Assembly: GCF_003480435.1 (NCBI RefSeq)
Contig: NZ_QUJB01000002.1
Span: forward strand, 121,683-185,682
Length of the DNA stretch: 64,000 nucleotides
Direction of reading: 5' to 3'
Source: Clostridium sp. AM30-24
Lineage (GTDB): Bacteria > Bacillota > Clostridia > Lachnospirales > Lachnospiraceae
Shown here: positions 51,251-60,265 of the stretch, piece after piece
Position numbering within the stretch: the stretch's first letter is position 1
Layout: every line of letters begins with the position of its first letter
Notes under the pieces: generated by a model
Seen by the model: only the letters and a program-made list of their open reading frames with translations
What the model was told of the DNA's origin: nothing
Databases searched by the model: none
Program-made: the position numbers and the translations under genes

Positions 51251-52576
51251 ATGAAACCGACCGTCAGTATAATTGTTCCTGTCTACAATGCGGAAAAATT
51301 TCTGAACCGCTGTGTGGACAGTATTCTCGGACAGGAATATAGAGATTTTGAACTGATCCTCGTAGATGATGGGAGCAGAGATATGTCAGGCTCGATCTGT
51401 GATGCGTATGCGAAGACGGATGAGCGTGTGGTGGTGATCCACAAAGAAAATTCCGGGGTTTCAGATACGAGAAATCAGGGAATTGAAAGGGCAAAGGGAA
51501 CATATCTCCAGTTTGTGGACAGTGATGACTGGCTGACGCCGGATGCGACAAAGCTTATGGTCCGGGCGGCAGAGGAACATGGCTGTGATATGGTGATCTC
51601 CGATTTTTACCGCGTCGTTGGGGATATGGTATCCAGAAAAGGGGACATCGAGTCAGACTGCGTGATCGACCGGGAGGAATTCGCGTCGTTTATGATGGAG
51701 AATCCGGCGGATTATTACTATGGAGTGCTGTGGAATAAGCTTTACCGGCGCGATCTCGTAAACCGCTTCGGTATCCGGATGGATGCGGAGATCAGCTGGT
51801 GTGAGGATTTTATGTTCAATCTGGAGTATGTCCGCTATGCAGAGACATTCTATGCGCTGAGGACACCGGTGTATTATTATGTAAAGACAAAAGGTTCGCT
51901 GGTGAACCAGAAGATCAGCATCACGAAGACTGTGAAGATGAAGCTTATGATGTTTGAGTACTACAACAACTTTTATAAGCATGTGCTGGACGAAGAGGAT
52001 TATGAGAAAAACCGGCTTCAGGTGTACCATTTTCTGGTGGATGCAGCGAAGGACGGCTTTGTTTTCCCGGCATCGATCCCCGGAAACCGGAAGCTCGGAG
52101 AGGAGCGGAGCAGTGCGCTGCAGGAGGTGATCTCCGATGATGGGATCATTGTGGATAAATACCGGGACCGGAAACTTCTGGAGAGATATCTGGAGTCGGC
52201 GGCATTGAAGCATGATATGACAATGGAGGAACTTTCTCTGCTTTTATATCTGAAGGATGCAAGCCATGAACTGAGCAGAAAGAATCTTGCGGATCTTATG
52301 GATCTTAGCCGCGGAGACCTCGCGGTGGCGGTTCAGCGGCTGTCCGCGAAAAAGATGGTTGAGGTAACGGAGCTTCCGAGAAGGCGGGGAACAGAACGAA
52401 AGATCCGACTGGAACTTCTTCCGGCATCAGAAGTTGTGATCCCGGATCTTGAGGCGGCGGAGAACGATTACTATCAGGCGAAGTTTGGAAATTTTACAGA
52501 GGAAGAGATCAGACAGTATACGCTGCTGGCACGGAAAGTGCGGGAGAACGAGATGAGTATTTTGCAGCGGGGATAG
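51251..52576 (+). CDS. GT2 glycosyltransferase with MarR-like C-terminal domain
   Basis: A 441-residue fusion. The N-terminal 220 residues are a family 2 glycosyltransferase: TVSIIVPVYNAEKFLNRCVDSIL, LVDDGSRD (Asp39-Asp40), ENSGVSDTRNQGI and the DXD-like VDSDDW (Asp90, Asp92), ending with CEDFMFNLEY, the usual ED motif. A helical linker follows (about 220-320). The last 110 residues look like a MarR winged helix: LLLYLKDASHELSRKNLADLMDLSRGDLAVAVQRLSAKKMVEV, a basic wing LPRRRGTERKIRLEL and a C-terminal dimerisation helix (NFTEEEIRQYTLLARKV). Donor, acceptor and operator unknown. GGAGGAG precedes the ATG. No membrane helix. Confidence 0.82.
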   Translation: MKPTVSIIVPVYNAEKFLNRCVDSILGQEYRDFELILVDDGSRDMSGSICDAYAKTDERVVVIHKENSGVSDTRNQGIERAKGTYLQFVDSDDWLTPDATKLMVRAAEEHGCDMVISDFYRVVGDMVSRKGDIESDCVIDREEFASFMMENPADYYYGVLWNKLYRRDLVNRFGIRMDAEISWCEDFMFNLEYVRYAETFYALRTPVYYYVKTKGSLVNQKISITKTVKMKLMMFEYYNNFYKHVLDEEDYEKNRLQVYHFLVDAAKDGFVFPASIPGNRKLGEERSSALQEVISDDGIIVDKYRDRKLLERYLESAALKHDMTMEELSLLLYLKDASHELSRKNLADLMDLSRGDLAVAVQRLSAKKMVEVTELPRRRGTERKIRLELLPASEVVIPDLEAAENDYYQAKFGNFTEEEIRQYTLLARKVRENEMSILQRG

Positions 52577-52670
52577 GAGAAGGCGCATTCGCGCGAAGCT
52601 GCGGACTGCGTCAGGCAGTCGTACTGGTGTGGAAATACAACGGATAAACATCAAAAATATGGAGATAAAG

Positions 52671-53504
52671 ATGAAAAAAGAAAAAGCTTGCAAAATCGTA
52701 TTCAGTGACATCGACGGCACGCTGCTGACGTCGGACGGACAGATCACGGAGGGAACGAAGGAGATGATCCTGAATCTTGAGAATAAGGGGATCCCGTTTA
52801 TCCTGACTTCCGCGCGGTCACCGGAAGGCGTGCGGGTCATTAAGAGAATGCTGGGGAACCACGCGCCGATCATTGCGTTCTGCGGCGGGCTGATCCTCGA
52901 TAACGACGGAAATGAGATCTACAGTAAGATGATTCCGTTAAAACGGGCACTGGAACTGAAGGCGATGCTGGATAAGGATTTTCCGGCTGTTGCCTGCAAT
53001 ACCTTCGGCGGCGAGAAGTGGATCGTGGATGACCGGGACGATTGGAGAGAGCAGCGGGAAGAGAAAATCGTGGGATTTCCGGCTGAAATTGGATCTATTA
53101 AAGATACATTTGAAACAGAAGGCGGAATTCATAAATTTCTCCTCATGGGAGATCCGGACGTGATGACAAAGCTGGCGGCGGTTCTGGCAAGAGATTTCCC
53201 TGATCTTCAGTCCGCGGCATCCAACCCGGAATATCTGGAGATCACGGCAGCGGGCGTGGAAAAGTCGGAAGGTTTGAAGACGCTCTGTGGAAAACTCGGA
53301 ATTTCCCCGGAAGAGGCAGCGGCCTTCGGTGACGGCGAGAGCGACCTTTCCATGATGCACGCAGCCGGCTTTGGAGCGGCGATGGGAAATGCACCGGAAG
53401 ATGTGAAAGAGCGGGCGCCGATGGTGATCGGGAAGAATGATGAGGAAGGGCTGCTGAAGAGGCTGAAGGAGATATTTAAGGACCGAGAAAAATTGAAGAA
53501 ATAA
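52671..53504 (+). CDS. Cof-type HAD-IIB phosphatase
   Basis: A 277-residue sugar- or FMN-phosphate phosphatase of the Cof/YbjI-type HAD superfamily. Motif I FSDIDGTLL (nucleophile Asp13, Asp15), motif II ILTSARSPEG, and motif IV AAFGDGESDLSMM are present, with a Cof cap (about 85-190) between. ATG 52671 is chosen because GGAGATAAAG precedes it; earlier in-frame ATGs lack a site. It follows the glycosyltransferase by 94 bp and ends at a bidirectional terminator. Confidence 0.92.
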   Translation: MKKEKACKIVFSDIDGTLLTSDGQITEGTKEMILNLENKGIPFILTSARSPEGVRVIKRMLGNHAPIIAFCGGLILDNDGNEIYSKMIPLKRALELKAMLDKDFPAVACNTFGGEKWIVDDRDDWREQREEKIVGFPAEIGSIKDTFETEGGIHKFLLMGDPDVMTKLAAVLARDFPDLQSAASNPEYLEITAAGVEKSEGLKTLCGKLGISPEEAAAFGDGESDLSMMHAAGFGAAMGNAPEDVKERAPMVIGKNDEEGLLKRLKEIFKDREKLKK

Positions 53505-53506
53505 TT

Positions 53507-53559
53507 AAAAAAACAGACCCATTTGATACAAATCCAGAAATCAAATGAGCCTGTTTTTT
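53507..53559. terminator. Bidirectional terminator after the HAD phosphatase gene
   Basis: AAAAAACAG and CTGTTTTTT plus inner ATTTGAT/ATCAAAT form a stem with T-runs on both strands, shared with the ADP-ribosylglycohydrolase gene. Confidence 0.85.
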
Positions 53560-53607
53560 AATTACCAATATCCGAGCGACAGAAGATGTTTCAAAAACTC
53601 AACCGTA

Positions 53608-55008
53608 TTACTTCTGTTTCTTCACCGCATTCCTCACCGCATCCGTTGTCCACTGACAAAGCTCAGCAATCTTGAAATCCTGATACCGTCTCATAGTCGT
53701 GAGGATCCTGTCCCCGATGGGCTTGATATAGCTGTCGTCAATGACATCCAGACCGATCATGATCGCCAGTGCGTTCAGTACCGGGGCTGCGGTACAGTCC
53801 GCATCCTGACCTTCCATGGCGATGATGTGGCAGGTCTCCTTAAAGTCCATATTTCCGAACCAGAGGGCAATAACTTCGGCGGCTGCGTTCGGATAGGCGT
53901 GAATCCAGTTGTACTCTTTGTAGCGCTCCTCGCAGGCCGTCCATACCGGCTCCCAGGAAGAATTTTCCTTGCAGAGATCCAGCGCATGCTTTACGACTGC
54001 GTAGTATTCGCTCTTATGCGGGATCATGTCCACCGCTTTTTCAACAACGGTCCGGATATGGTCCTCCGTGAAAGCGAGGGAGGTGAGCAGGGCGTTGAAG
54101 ATCCCGCCCAGCATGCCATTGTTGGAGTGGGAGACGATCGAATCGTCCGCTGCGAGTCTCGCTGCGAGTTTCGGGTTTCCGGGTGCTAACATTCCGTGAA
54201 GCGGGGTGCGCATCTGCGCTCCGATCCAGTCGTAAAAGTAGTTGTTTGTTGTGCCGCTCTCCGGCGGAAGAAGCCCGCGGCGGAGATTTTCGATGGCCGT
54301 CTTCTCGGCGGAATATCCGTCGGAGATCAGCTCCAGCCATTTGTAGGCAACGTCGGCAGGCGTGATATCATAGCCTTTTTCGATGAATCCGTCGAGATAG
54401 GCGATCTCGTAGGTAATATCATCGTTGTAGGTCTCCGGGCGGCGGAGATATCCGTAGACCTCGCCGAAGCGTCTGCGGATCTGTTCTGTCGTATAACCTT
54501 CGATCTGGGTTCCAAGGCAGCCGCCGATGAGCTGTCCCATCCATCCGGCGGTGACTTTCTTTGCAAAGTCATCGGAAAAGACGTCATAGGGCGCTGCTGG
54601 GCTGAAATCAGCCTCTTTTTCTACATCCGTGAAGGTGCGGTAGGTGTTGTAGCTCCAGTAGGGGGAGGCGGGATCCTTCGGCGCTTCATTCAGTGCGTGG
54701 AAGATCTTCGCGGTAGCCACCTGAATCGCGGCTCCGTCCTTTTCCTCGGACGCCTTCAGGCCTTCCTCCATGAATTTCTCGGCTTTCGTCACATCATATC
54801 CCCGGTTGTGCATGCTCTGCACCGCGGCGATCACCACGTCGCAGGGCGCTTTGGATCCCGGAACCTTATTGTCCCAGTCGTGGAAAAGCTGTTTGTCGGA
54901 GGCGCGGCCGGCTTCCGTGTAGGCCATCCAGTCCGCCTCATTGTCGTCGTGAAGCTCCGGCGGAACCGCGTCCGCCGTCAGCTTATGTTCAAATTCCCAT
55001 GCTTTCAT
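53608..55008 (-). CDS. ADP-ribosylglycohydrolase family protein
   Basis: A 466-residue, mostly helical metal-dependent glycohydrolase. The first 130 residues are an extra, family-variable region; the ADP-ribosylglycohydrolase core follows with GWMGQLIGGCLGTQIEG, NDDITYE (metal-binding Asp pair and Glu), SHSNNGMLGGIFNALL and MEGQDADCTAA with the late metal aspartates. Such proteins remove ADP-ribose from proteins or hydrolyse related N-ribosides. It is the last gene of a BMP-family nucleoside ABC operon, so hydrolysis of an imported ribosyl compound is the more attractive idea. GAGGGAGA precedes ATG 55008; 154 bp separate it from the permease gene. Confidence 0.85.
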   Translation of the reverse strand: MKAWEFEHKLTADAVPPELHDDNEADWMAYTEAGRASDKQLFHDWDNKVPGSKAPCDVVIAAVQSMHNRGYDVTKAEKFMEEGLKASEEKDGAAIQVATAKIFHALNEAPKDPASPYWSYNTYRTFTDVEKEADFSPAAPYDVFSDDFAKKVTAGWMGQLIGGCLGTQIEGYTTEQIRRRFGEVYGYLRRPETYNDDITYEIAYLDGFIEKGYDITPADVAYKWLELISDGYSAEKTAIENLRRGLLPPESGTTNNYFYDWIGAQMRTPLHGMLAPGNPKLAARLAADDSIVSHSNNGMLGGIFNALLTSLAFTEDHIRTVVEKAVDMIPHKSEYYAVVKHALDLCKENSSWEPVWTACEERYKEYNWIHAYPNAAAEVIALWFGNMDFKETCHIIAMEGQDADCTAAPVLNALAIMIGLDVIDDSYIKPIGDRILTTMRRYQDFKIAELCQWTTDAVRNAVKKQK

Positions 55009-55162
55009 AAAGAATCTCCCTCATTTCAGCTGTAAATACCATTTCCTGTCTCTGCTCAGGATAAGAAACAGGGCAGAGATCGGAAGAAAACACATTGTCA
55101 AAATGGATCATACAGAAGCTTTGCCTATATTTATAACAGCTCGGAATTTCGAAATAATTCCA

Positions 55163-56077
55163 TCAATTCTTCTTCTTTCCCGACATACTTCTCTTCGAAT
55201 AAATTCCAATCGCGATCATCGTAACCACGTAAGGAATCGTCTGAATAAGCTGAGATGGCAGATTTAACATCTGAAGCCGTACGGCCAGTGAATCTGCCAT
55301 ACCGAAGATCAGTACCGAGCAGGCGATCTTCCATGGAATACCGAGACCCATGGATTCCGCCGCCATTCCGATCCATCCGCGTCCGGCGATCATGTCTCTT
55401 GAGAAGAAGGAAACATAACCCATGGACATGTATGCTCCGCCGATCCCGGCGAGACAGCCGGCGATGAGAAGGGCGATGTACTTATATTTCATGACGTTTA
55501 AGCCTACGGATTTTGCGGCACTCTCATTCTCGCCGACAGCGCGGATCCGCAGGCCGACGGTAGTCTTCCAGAAAAAGACCGTGAGGACGATCACCAGAAT
55601 CAGCCCGAGATAAGTCAGGACATTATGTCCGGAGATAATGGCACCGAGAACCGGGATATCTTTGATAAGCGGAATCCTGATCTCCGGCATCACCGGACTC
55701 TTTAAACTCTGGGTGGAACCTTTATTTCCGGTCAGATAATAGGTCGTAAAGACTGTGAGACCGCCGGACAAAGTATTTAACGCAATTCCGGCGAGCACCG
55801 GGTTTGTATTCAGGATCAGCGTAAAGTAACCGAACACGAAAGCCAGCACCACGCCGACTGCCATTGCGAATATCACGCCGCCCAGAGCGCTGTGGGTAAA
55901 GTAACCGCCGACAGGTCCCGCAAGGGCACAGCTTAACATGATTCCCTCAGTTCCGATGGGATCGATGCCGCCTTTCACGAAGACCATGCAGGCCATGGCC
56001 GCGAACAGGATCGGAGTCATCACACGGATCGAGGTAAAGAGGAAGTCAGGGGAAAGAATCACACTCCAGATATTCAT
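55163..56077 (-). CDS. BMP-type ABC transporter permease (second subunit)
   Basis: A 304-residue inner-membrane permease of the NupQ/BmpD type with about eight to nine helices. Conserved TPILFAAMACMVFVKGGIDPIGTEGIML, LNTNPVLAGIALNTLSGGLTVF and GRGWIGMAAESMGLGIPW are seen. Its ATG overlaps the preceding permease stop by 4 bp (ATGA), implying coupling. It ends in the basic SKRSMSGKKKN. Confidence 0.93.
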   Translation of the reverse strand: MNIWSVILSPDFLFTSIRVMTPILFAAMACMVFVKGGIDPIGTEGIMLSCALAGPVGGYFTHSALGGVIFAMAVGVVLAFVFGYFTLILNTNPVLAGIALNTLSGGLTVFTTYYLTGNKGSTQSLKSPVMPEIRIPLIKDIPVLGAIISGHNVLTYLGLILVIVLTVFFWKTTVGLRIRAVGENESAAKSVGLNVMKYKYIALLIAGCLAGIGGAYMSMGYVSFFSRDMIAGRGWIGMAAESMGLGIPWKIACSVLIFGMADSLAVRLQMLNLPSQLIQTIPYVVTMIAIGIYSKRSMSGKKKN

Positions 56078-57162
56078 GCCTGTACCTCCTTTTTCGCTGC
56101 AGCTTCGAATTCTTTTGTTTCTTTGATGATAAGTTTCTTCTTATATCCGCTGAGGATCGCAGTGGCGGAGATCAGAAGGACCATGACTGCCTGAATGATG
56201 TTTACGATCTCAAACGGGATATCGGAATTTCTGGACATGATATCCGCGCCGATCCGCAGGTAAGATAAAAACAGTGCTGCGAACGGGACATACTGTACCT
56301 TCCGTCTGGCGACGATGGCGATCAGAACACCGTCCCAGCCATAGCCCGGGAGTGCGGAATACTGGAAGCGCTGGTACATGCCGAAAAGCTCCGCAGCGCC
56401 GCCGAGTCCCGCCAGCATACCACCCAGAATCTGGGTCAGGATGATCATGAGGCCGGAGTTGATGCCCGCGTAGTTTGCCATATTGAAGTTTTCGCCCACA
56501 AGGTTTGCCTTAAAGCCGAAGGGTGTCCGGTTTACGATGACCCAGATCACAAGGACAGTCACAAGGGCGATGATCGTACCGGAGTTGATACGCGTGCCGG
56601 TGATGATCTTGCTTAGAGCGCATCCTTCCGGAAATTTGTAGGAATAGTTGGAGTTCTGGGTTGGATCATAGAAGAAGGTGGTGATGATCCAGAGCCCGAC
56701 GTACAGGCAGGTGTAATTGAGCATCAGGGAAGTTACAAGCTCATTGGAGCCAGTCTTTACTTTCATGATGCCCGGGATAAAGCAGATAAATCCGCCTGCG
56801 ACCGCCGCAGCCGCCATGGCCACGATCAGTGCCGTTTTTCCGGAAAGTCCGAGTCCCAGGGAAGCCGCACAGGCAGCAACGGCGCCGATAAAGAACGCGC
56901 CTTCCATGGACAGATTGAAAAGCCCCGGTTTGAAGAGGATGATGACCGCAAGTCCTGTAAACATTAACGGTGTCATACCTTCGATGACGTTTCCGAAACG
57001 GCGGACGGAGGTCAGCGGTCCGAAAATAAAGTCTCCGAGAGCGGAGAGGGGCTGGCTGCTGATCAGGAGAATGATCGCGAAGACGATGATCAGGGAGATC
57101 AGGATGGCGATCATGGTCCGCAGCATTTCTACATAAGATGAGAGAGGTTTTTTCTGTTTCAT
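56074..57162 (-). CDS. BMP-type ABC transporter permease (first subunit)
   Basis: A 362-residue permease of the NupP/BmpC type, about nine helices, with EGMTPLMFTGLAVIILFKPGLFNLSMEGAFFIGA, KTGSNELVTSLMLNY, GENFNMANYAGIN and the GGMLAGLGGAAELFGMYQRF segment. It forms the membrane channel with the smaller permease gene downstream. Overlaps the ATPase stop by 4 bp and the second permease by 4 bp, so all three are coupled. Confidence 0.93.
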   Translation of the reverse strand: MKQKKPLSSYVEMLRTMIAILISLIIVFAIILLISSQPLSALGDFIFGPLTSVRRFGNVIEGMTPLMFTGLAVIILFKPGLFNLSMEGAFFIGAVAACAASLGLGLSGKTALIVAMAAAAVAGGFICFIPGIMKVKTGSNELVTSLMLNYTCLYVGLWIITTFFYDPTQNSNYSYKFPEGCALSKIITGTRINSGTIIALVTVLVIWVIVNRTPFGFKANLVGENFNMANYAGINSGLMIILTQILGGMLAGLGGAAELFGMYQRFQYSALPGYGWDGVLIAIVARRKVQYVPFAALFLSYLRIGADIMSRNSDIPFEIVNIIQAVMVLLISATAILSGYKKKLIIKETKEFEAAAKKEVQA

Positions 57163-58694
57163 GATTCCGATACCTCCTGATGTTTCAGCCCGAGCATGTA
57201 GTTTCCGAGCTCGAACTCATCTACTTTTTTCGCGTCCTCGAAGTAGGCGGCAGCCTGTCCGCCGCACATGACGAGAATGCTGTCGGAGAGTTCCATGATC
57301 TCGTTTAAGTCCGCGGAGATCAGGATAACGCCCTTTCCGGCATCGCGCTGTTCAATGATCTTTTTCCAGATAAACTCGTTGGCACCCACATCGATGCCCC
57401 GGGTCGGCTGGTTGGCGATCAGAAGCTTCGGGTCAGAGGAAAATTCCCTTGCGACTACGACCTTCTGCATATTTCCGCCGGACAGCATACCGATCGGCTG
57501 ATCGTCATTCTGGCAGAGGACGCCGAAGTCGCTGATAAGTTTATCTGCCCGTGCATGGATATTTTTATAATTGAGAAGTCCGTGTTTTTTTAACAGCGGG
57601 CTGTCGATGATGTCTGCGATCATGTTGCCCCAGAGGCTGATGTTTCCGGCCGCTCCGGTTTTGATACGGTCCTCGGGGATATAGGAAATTCCGTCATCGC
57701 GGATCGCGCGGATGGATTTTCCAAGGATTTCTTTCCCGTCAAAGAGGATACTGCCTTTGACACCGGAGTAGAAACCGAAGATCGCCTCGGCGAGTTCATT
57801 CTGTCCGTTTCCCTCAACTCCTGCGATACCTAAGATCTGGCCCTTTTTCAGTGAAAAGGAGACATGGTCCAGGAGCTTTCGTCCTTCTTTATTTTCATAG
57901 GTCAGATCAGTGACTTTTAAGAGCGTGTCACCGAATTCTGCCGGCTTTTTATTCATTTTCAGGATGACATCGCGGCCCACCATGAAGCGGGAGATATCTT
58001 CTTCTGTAGCGTTGGCGACCGGGATCGATCCCACTGTCCGTCCGGCACGGAGGACTGTGATATTGTCGCAGATCTGCATGACTTCGCGGATCTTGTGGGA
58101 GATGAAGATGATCGTGTGATCATTTTTCTTTAGTAAAAGAAGCTGTTCAAAGAGTTCGTCTGTCTCCTGTGGCGTCAAAACTGCGGTCGGCTCATCTAAG
58201 ATCAGGAGCTTCGCCCCGCGGAGCAGGACTTTTAAGATCTCGACCTTCTGTTTCTGGCTGACGGAGAGCTCTCCGACGACAGCCATCGGATCGATCTTTA
58301 AGTTGTACTTTTTGGCGGTTTCCTCCACCGCCCAGATCGCTTTTTCCTTGTCGATCATGATCCCGTTTTTCGGTTCCATGCCGAGGATCACGTTCTCATA
58401 TACCCGCAGAGAATCCACGAGCATGAAGTGCTGATGCACCATTCCGATTCCGAGACGGATCGTGTCAGCGGCACTTTTTGGCTGGATCTTGTTTCCCTCG
58501 AAGATGATATCGCCCTCAGTGGCGTCCTCGTCACCGAATAGGATCTTCATCAGGGTACTTTTTCCGGCACCGTTCTCACCCATCAGGGCATGGATCTCAC
58601 CTTCCCGGACAGAAAAGCTGACATCCCTGTTGGCCATGACACCGTTGGGGTAGATCTTTGTGATATGTTCCATTTTCAGGATCTCTTTGCCCAT
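57159..58694 (-). CDS. Duplicated ABC ATPase of a nucleoside-type transporter
   Basis: A 511-residue protein with two ABC domains in tandem, as in NupO/RbsA-like importers. N-terminal domain: Walker A GENGAGKSTLMK, signature LSVSQKQKVEIL, Walker B LLILDEPTAVLT. The C-terminal domain has the altered Walker A GVEGNGQNELAEA and signature LSGGNMQKVVVARE; such asymmetry is normal for this family. AAAGGAGGATC precedes ATG 58694. A terminator-like hairpin (58723-58744) lies between this gene and the binding-protein gene upstream. Confidence 0.94.
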   Translation of the reverse strand: MGKEILKMEHITKIYPNGVMANRDVSFSVREGEIHALMGENGAGKSTLMKILFGDEDATEGDIIFEGNKIQPKSAADTIRLGIGMVHQHFMLVDSLRVYENVILGMEPKNGIMIDKEKAIWAVEETAKKYNLKIDPMAVVGELSVSQKQKVEILKVLLRGAKLLILDEPTAVLTPQETDELFEQLLLLKKNDHTIIFISHKIREVMQICDNITVLRAGRTVGSIPVANATEEDISRFMVGRDVILKMNKKPAEFGDTLLKVTDLTYENKEGRKLLDHVSFSLKKGQILGIAGVEGNGQNELAEAIFGFYSGVKGSILFDGKEILGKSIRAIRDDGISYIPEDRIKTGAAGNISLWGNMIADIIDSPLLKKHGLLNYKNIHARADKLISDFGVLCQNDDQPIGMLSGGNMQKVVVAREFSSDPKLLIANQPTRGIDVGANEFIWKKIIEQRDAGKGVILISADLNEIMELSDSILVMCGGQAAAYFEDAKKVDEFELGNYMLGLKHQEVSES

Positions 58695-58715
58695 ACGGAT
58701 CCTCCTTTCTTATAA

Positions 58716-58744
58716 AAACCAAGGGGACTTGTTGACAAGTCCCC
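58716..58744 (-). terminator. Partial terminator between the BMP gene and its ATPase gene
   Basis: GGGGACTTGT (58723-58732) and ACAAGTCCCC (58735-58744) form a perfect 10-bp stem with a 2-nt loop; on the minus strand TTGGTTTTTA follows. It should make the binding protein mRNA more abundant than that of the membrane part. Confidence 0.8.
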
Positions 58745-58847
58745 TGATGTACTCGATATTCTGGGAAAATCAATGGTCTTGGAAAGATTCCCCAGATGGT
58801 TTACATAAAATATCGCAGCATGTTTCGAGTGGATCTGCCGGATAAAA

Positions 58848-60017
58848 TTACGGAGCTACAGAGTCGATGAGAGCCTGAACTTCGTTCTGGTCAGCATCGC
58901 CGAGCGCTGTCGGGATCTCGATCTTTCCGTCGAGAACTTCCTGTTTCTTCTCCTCGATCGTCTTTTTGATCTCGTCCGGAACGTTCTTCTGGAAGTACTC
59001 GTTGTCAGCAAGACCTGCACCATTTTCCTTTAAGCCAAGGAATTCACATTTGCCGTAAGGAACCGTTCCCTCTTCTTCCATTTCAGCCATTCTCACGAGG
59101 GAATCGCCGACATTCTTTAATACGGAAGAAAGGATCACGTTTGCCTTTGCCTCATCGGAACCGGAGAACAGCATTGCCTGATCAGAGTCAACGCCGATGA
59201 TGTATTTGCCCATCTCAGCAGCAGCCTCTACGCAGCCAAGTCCGGCCTGCTCAGCAGCCGGGAAGATAATATCAACGCCCTGATTGTACTGGGCGATAGC
59301 TGTCTCTTTACCCTTTGCGGTATCATCCCAGGAACCGATGTAGGAAACGTATACCTTGATATCCGGGTCAACAGATTTTGCGCCTGCGATGTATCCAACA
59401 AGGAAGTCGGTAATGATCGGGTGCTCGGAACCGCCGACGAAACCGATCTTCTTGTCTTCATTTGCGTTTGGCATGTCTTTGGATTCTGTTACAAGTGCTG
59501 CGAGAACGCCGGCAAGGTAGCTGCCCTCGTTCTGTTTGTAGCTGATCGCGTAAAGGTTCGGCCACTTGCCCTCTTCCATATCAGAGTCGAACATAACGAA
59601 TTTCTGATCCGGGAATTCTTCCGCAACCTGCTCGATGACCTCAGCGGAGGAAGATCCGTTGGAAATGATAACATCGTATTTTCCTTCCTCAGCGAGATCC
59701 TGGAATGTCGGCTCCCACTTTGTCTGGTCACGGCCGATCTCGATAACCTTTATCTCGCAGCCAAGATCAGAAGCGATCTTTTCCATACCTGCGTTTGCAG
59801 AATCGTTGAAGGATTTATCACCTAACTGTCCTGTACATACGAATACAAAGGACGGCTTCTTTGCGTCTGTCTCAGCAGCGGCAGCAGTTGTCTCAGCACC
59901 AGCTTTTGCGCTTTCAGCGGCAGCGCTTGTAGCTGCAGTATCAGTTTTTCCTCCGCACGCAGTGAGCAGCAGTCCGGCTGCTAAGAATAATGCGGTAGCT
60001 TTCATGGTCTTTTTCAT
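58848..60017 (-). CDS. BMP-family (Med/PnrA-type) substrate-binding lipoprotein
   Basis: A 389-residue lipoprotein with lipobox LLTACG (Cys21), a 30-residue Ala/Thr/Glu spacer and a basic-membrane-protein fold (about 55-389): FVCTGQLGDKSFNDSANAGMEK, ISNGSSSAEVIEQVAEEFPDQKFVMFDSD, YLAGVLAAL, IGFVGGSEHPI and FPAAEQAGLG. PnrA and NupN members bind purine nucleosides, so a nucleoside or similar riboside is the likely ligand. AGGAGG precedes the ATG. It heads the operon BMP-ATPase-permease-permease-ADP-ribosylglycohydrolase. Confidence 0.93.
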   Translation of the reverse strand: MKKTMKATALFLAAGLLLTACGGKTDTAATSAAAESAKAGAETTAAAAETDAKKPSFVFVCTGQLGDKSFNDSANAGMEKIASDLGCEIKVIEIGRDQTKWEPTFQDLAEEGKYDVIISNGSSSAEVIEQVAEEFPDQKFVMFDSDMEEGKWPNLYAISYKQNEGSYLAGVLAALVTESKDMPNANEDKKIGFVGGSEHPIITDFLVGYIAGAKSVDPDIKVYVSYIGSWDDTAKGKETAIAQYNQGVDIIFPAAEQAGLGCVEAAAEMGKYIIGVDSDQAMLFSGSDEAKANVILSSVLKNVGDSLVRMAEMEEEGTVPYGKCEFLGLKENGAGLADNEYFQKNVPDEIKKTIEEKKQEVLDGKIEIPTALGDADQNEVQALIDSVAP

Positions 60018-60094
60018 GGTTTCCTCCTGTTTTTCGGTTTGTCCTCCGGAGAATATGACCTCCGGAGAACAGATTTGATTTTTTTCATGGGTAT

Positions 60095-60123
60095 ACTATA
60101 CCAAAGTTGTGCAAATTAGACAA
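60095..60123 (-). promoter_or_regulatory. Promoter of the BMP transporter operon
   Basis: On the minus strand TTGTCT (60118-60123), a 17-bp spacer and TATAGT (60095-60100) with TG one base upstream of the -10. Confidence 0.7.
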
Positions 60124-60175
60124 TGAATATAGGGAAAAAAGTGAAAAATCGTTAAGAAAATAACAATGACGGCGG

Positions 60176-60204
60176 TTGTGCCCCGCAATGGCCGATGATA
60201 TAAT
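60176..60204 (+). promoter_or_regulatory. Sortase gene promoter
   Basis: TTGTGC (60176-60181), a 17-bp spacer and TATAAT (60199-60204), about 55 bp before the chosen start. Confidence 0.7.
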
Positions 60205-60265
60205 GGGAATGTGTGACAAAGAACACAGGCAGTATGTGCAATATGGAAGACAGGATGGAAAGGTT

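Noticed and set aside
55131..55376. 81-residue minus-strand frame at the end of the second permease
   Set aside because: Overlaps the well-supported permease in another frame and has no binding site or family mark.
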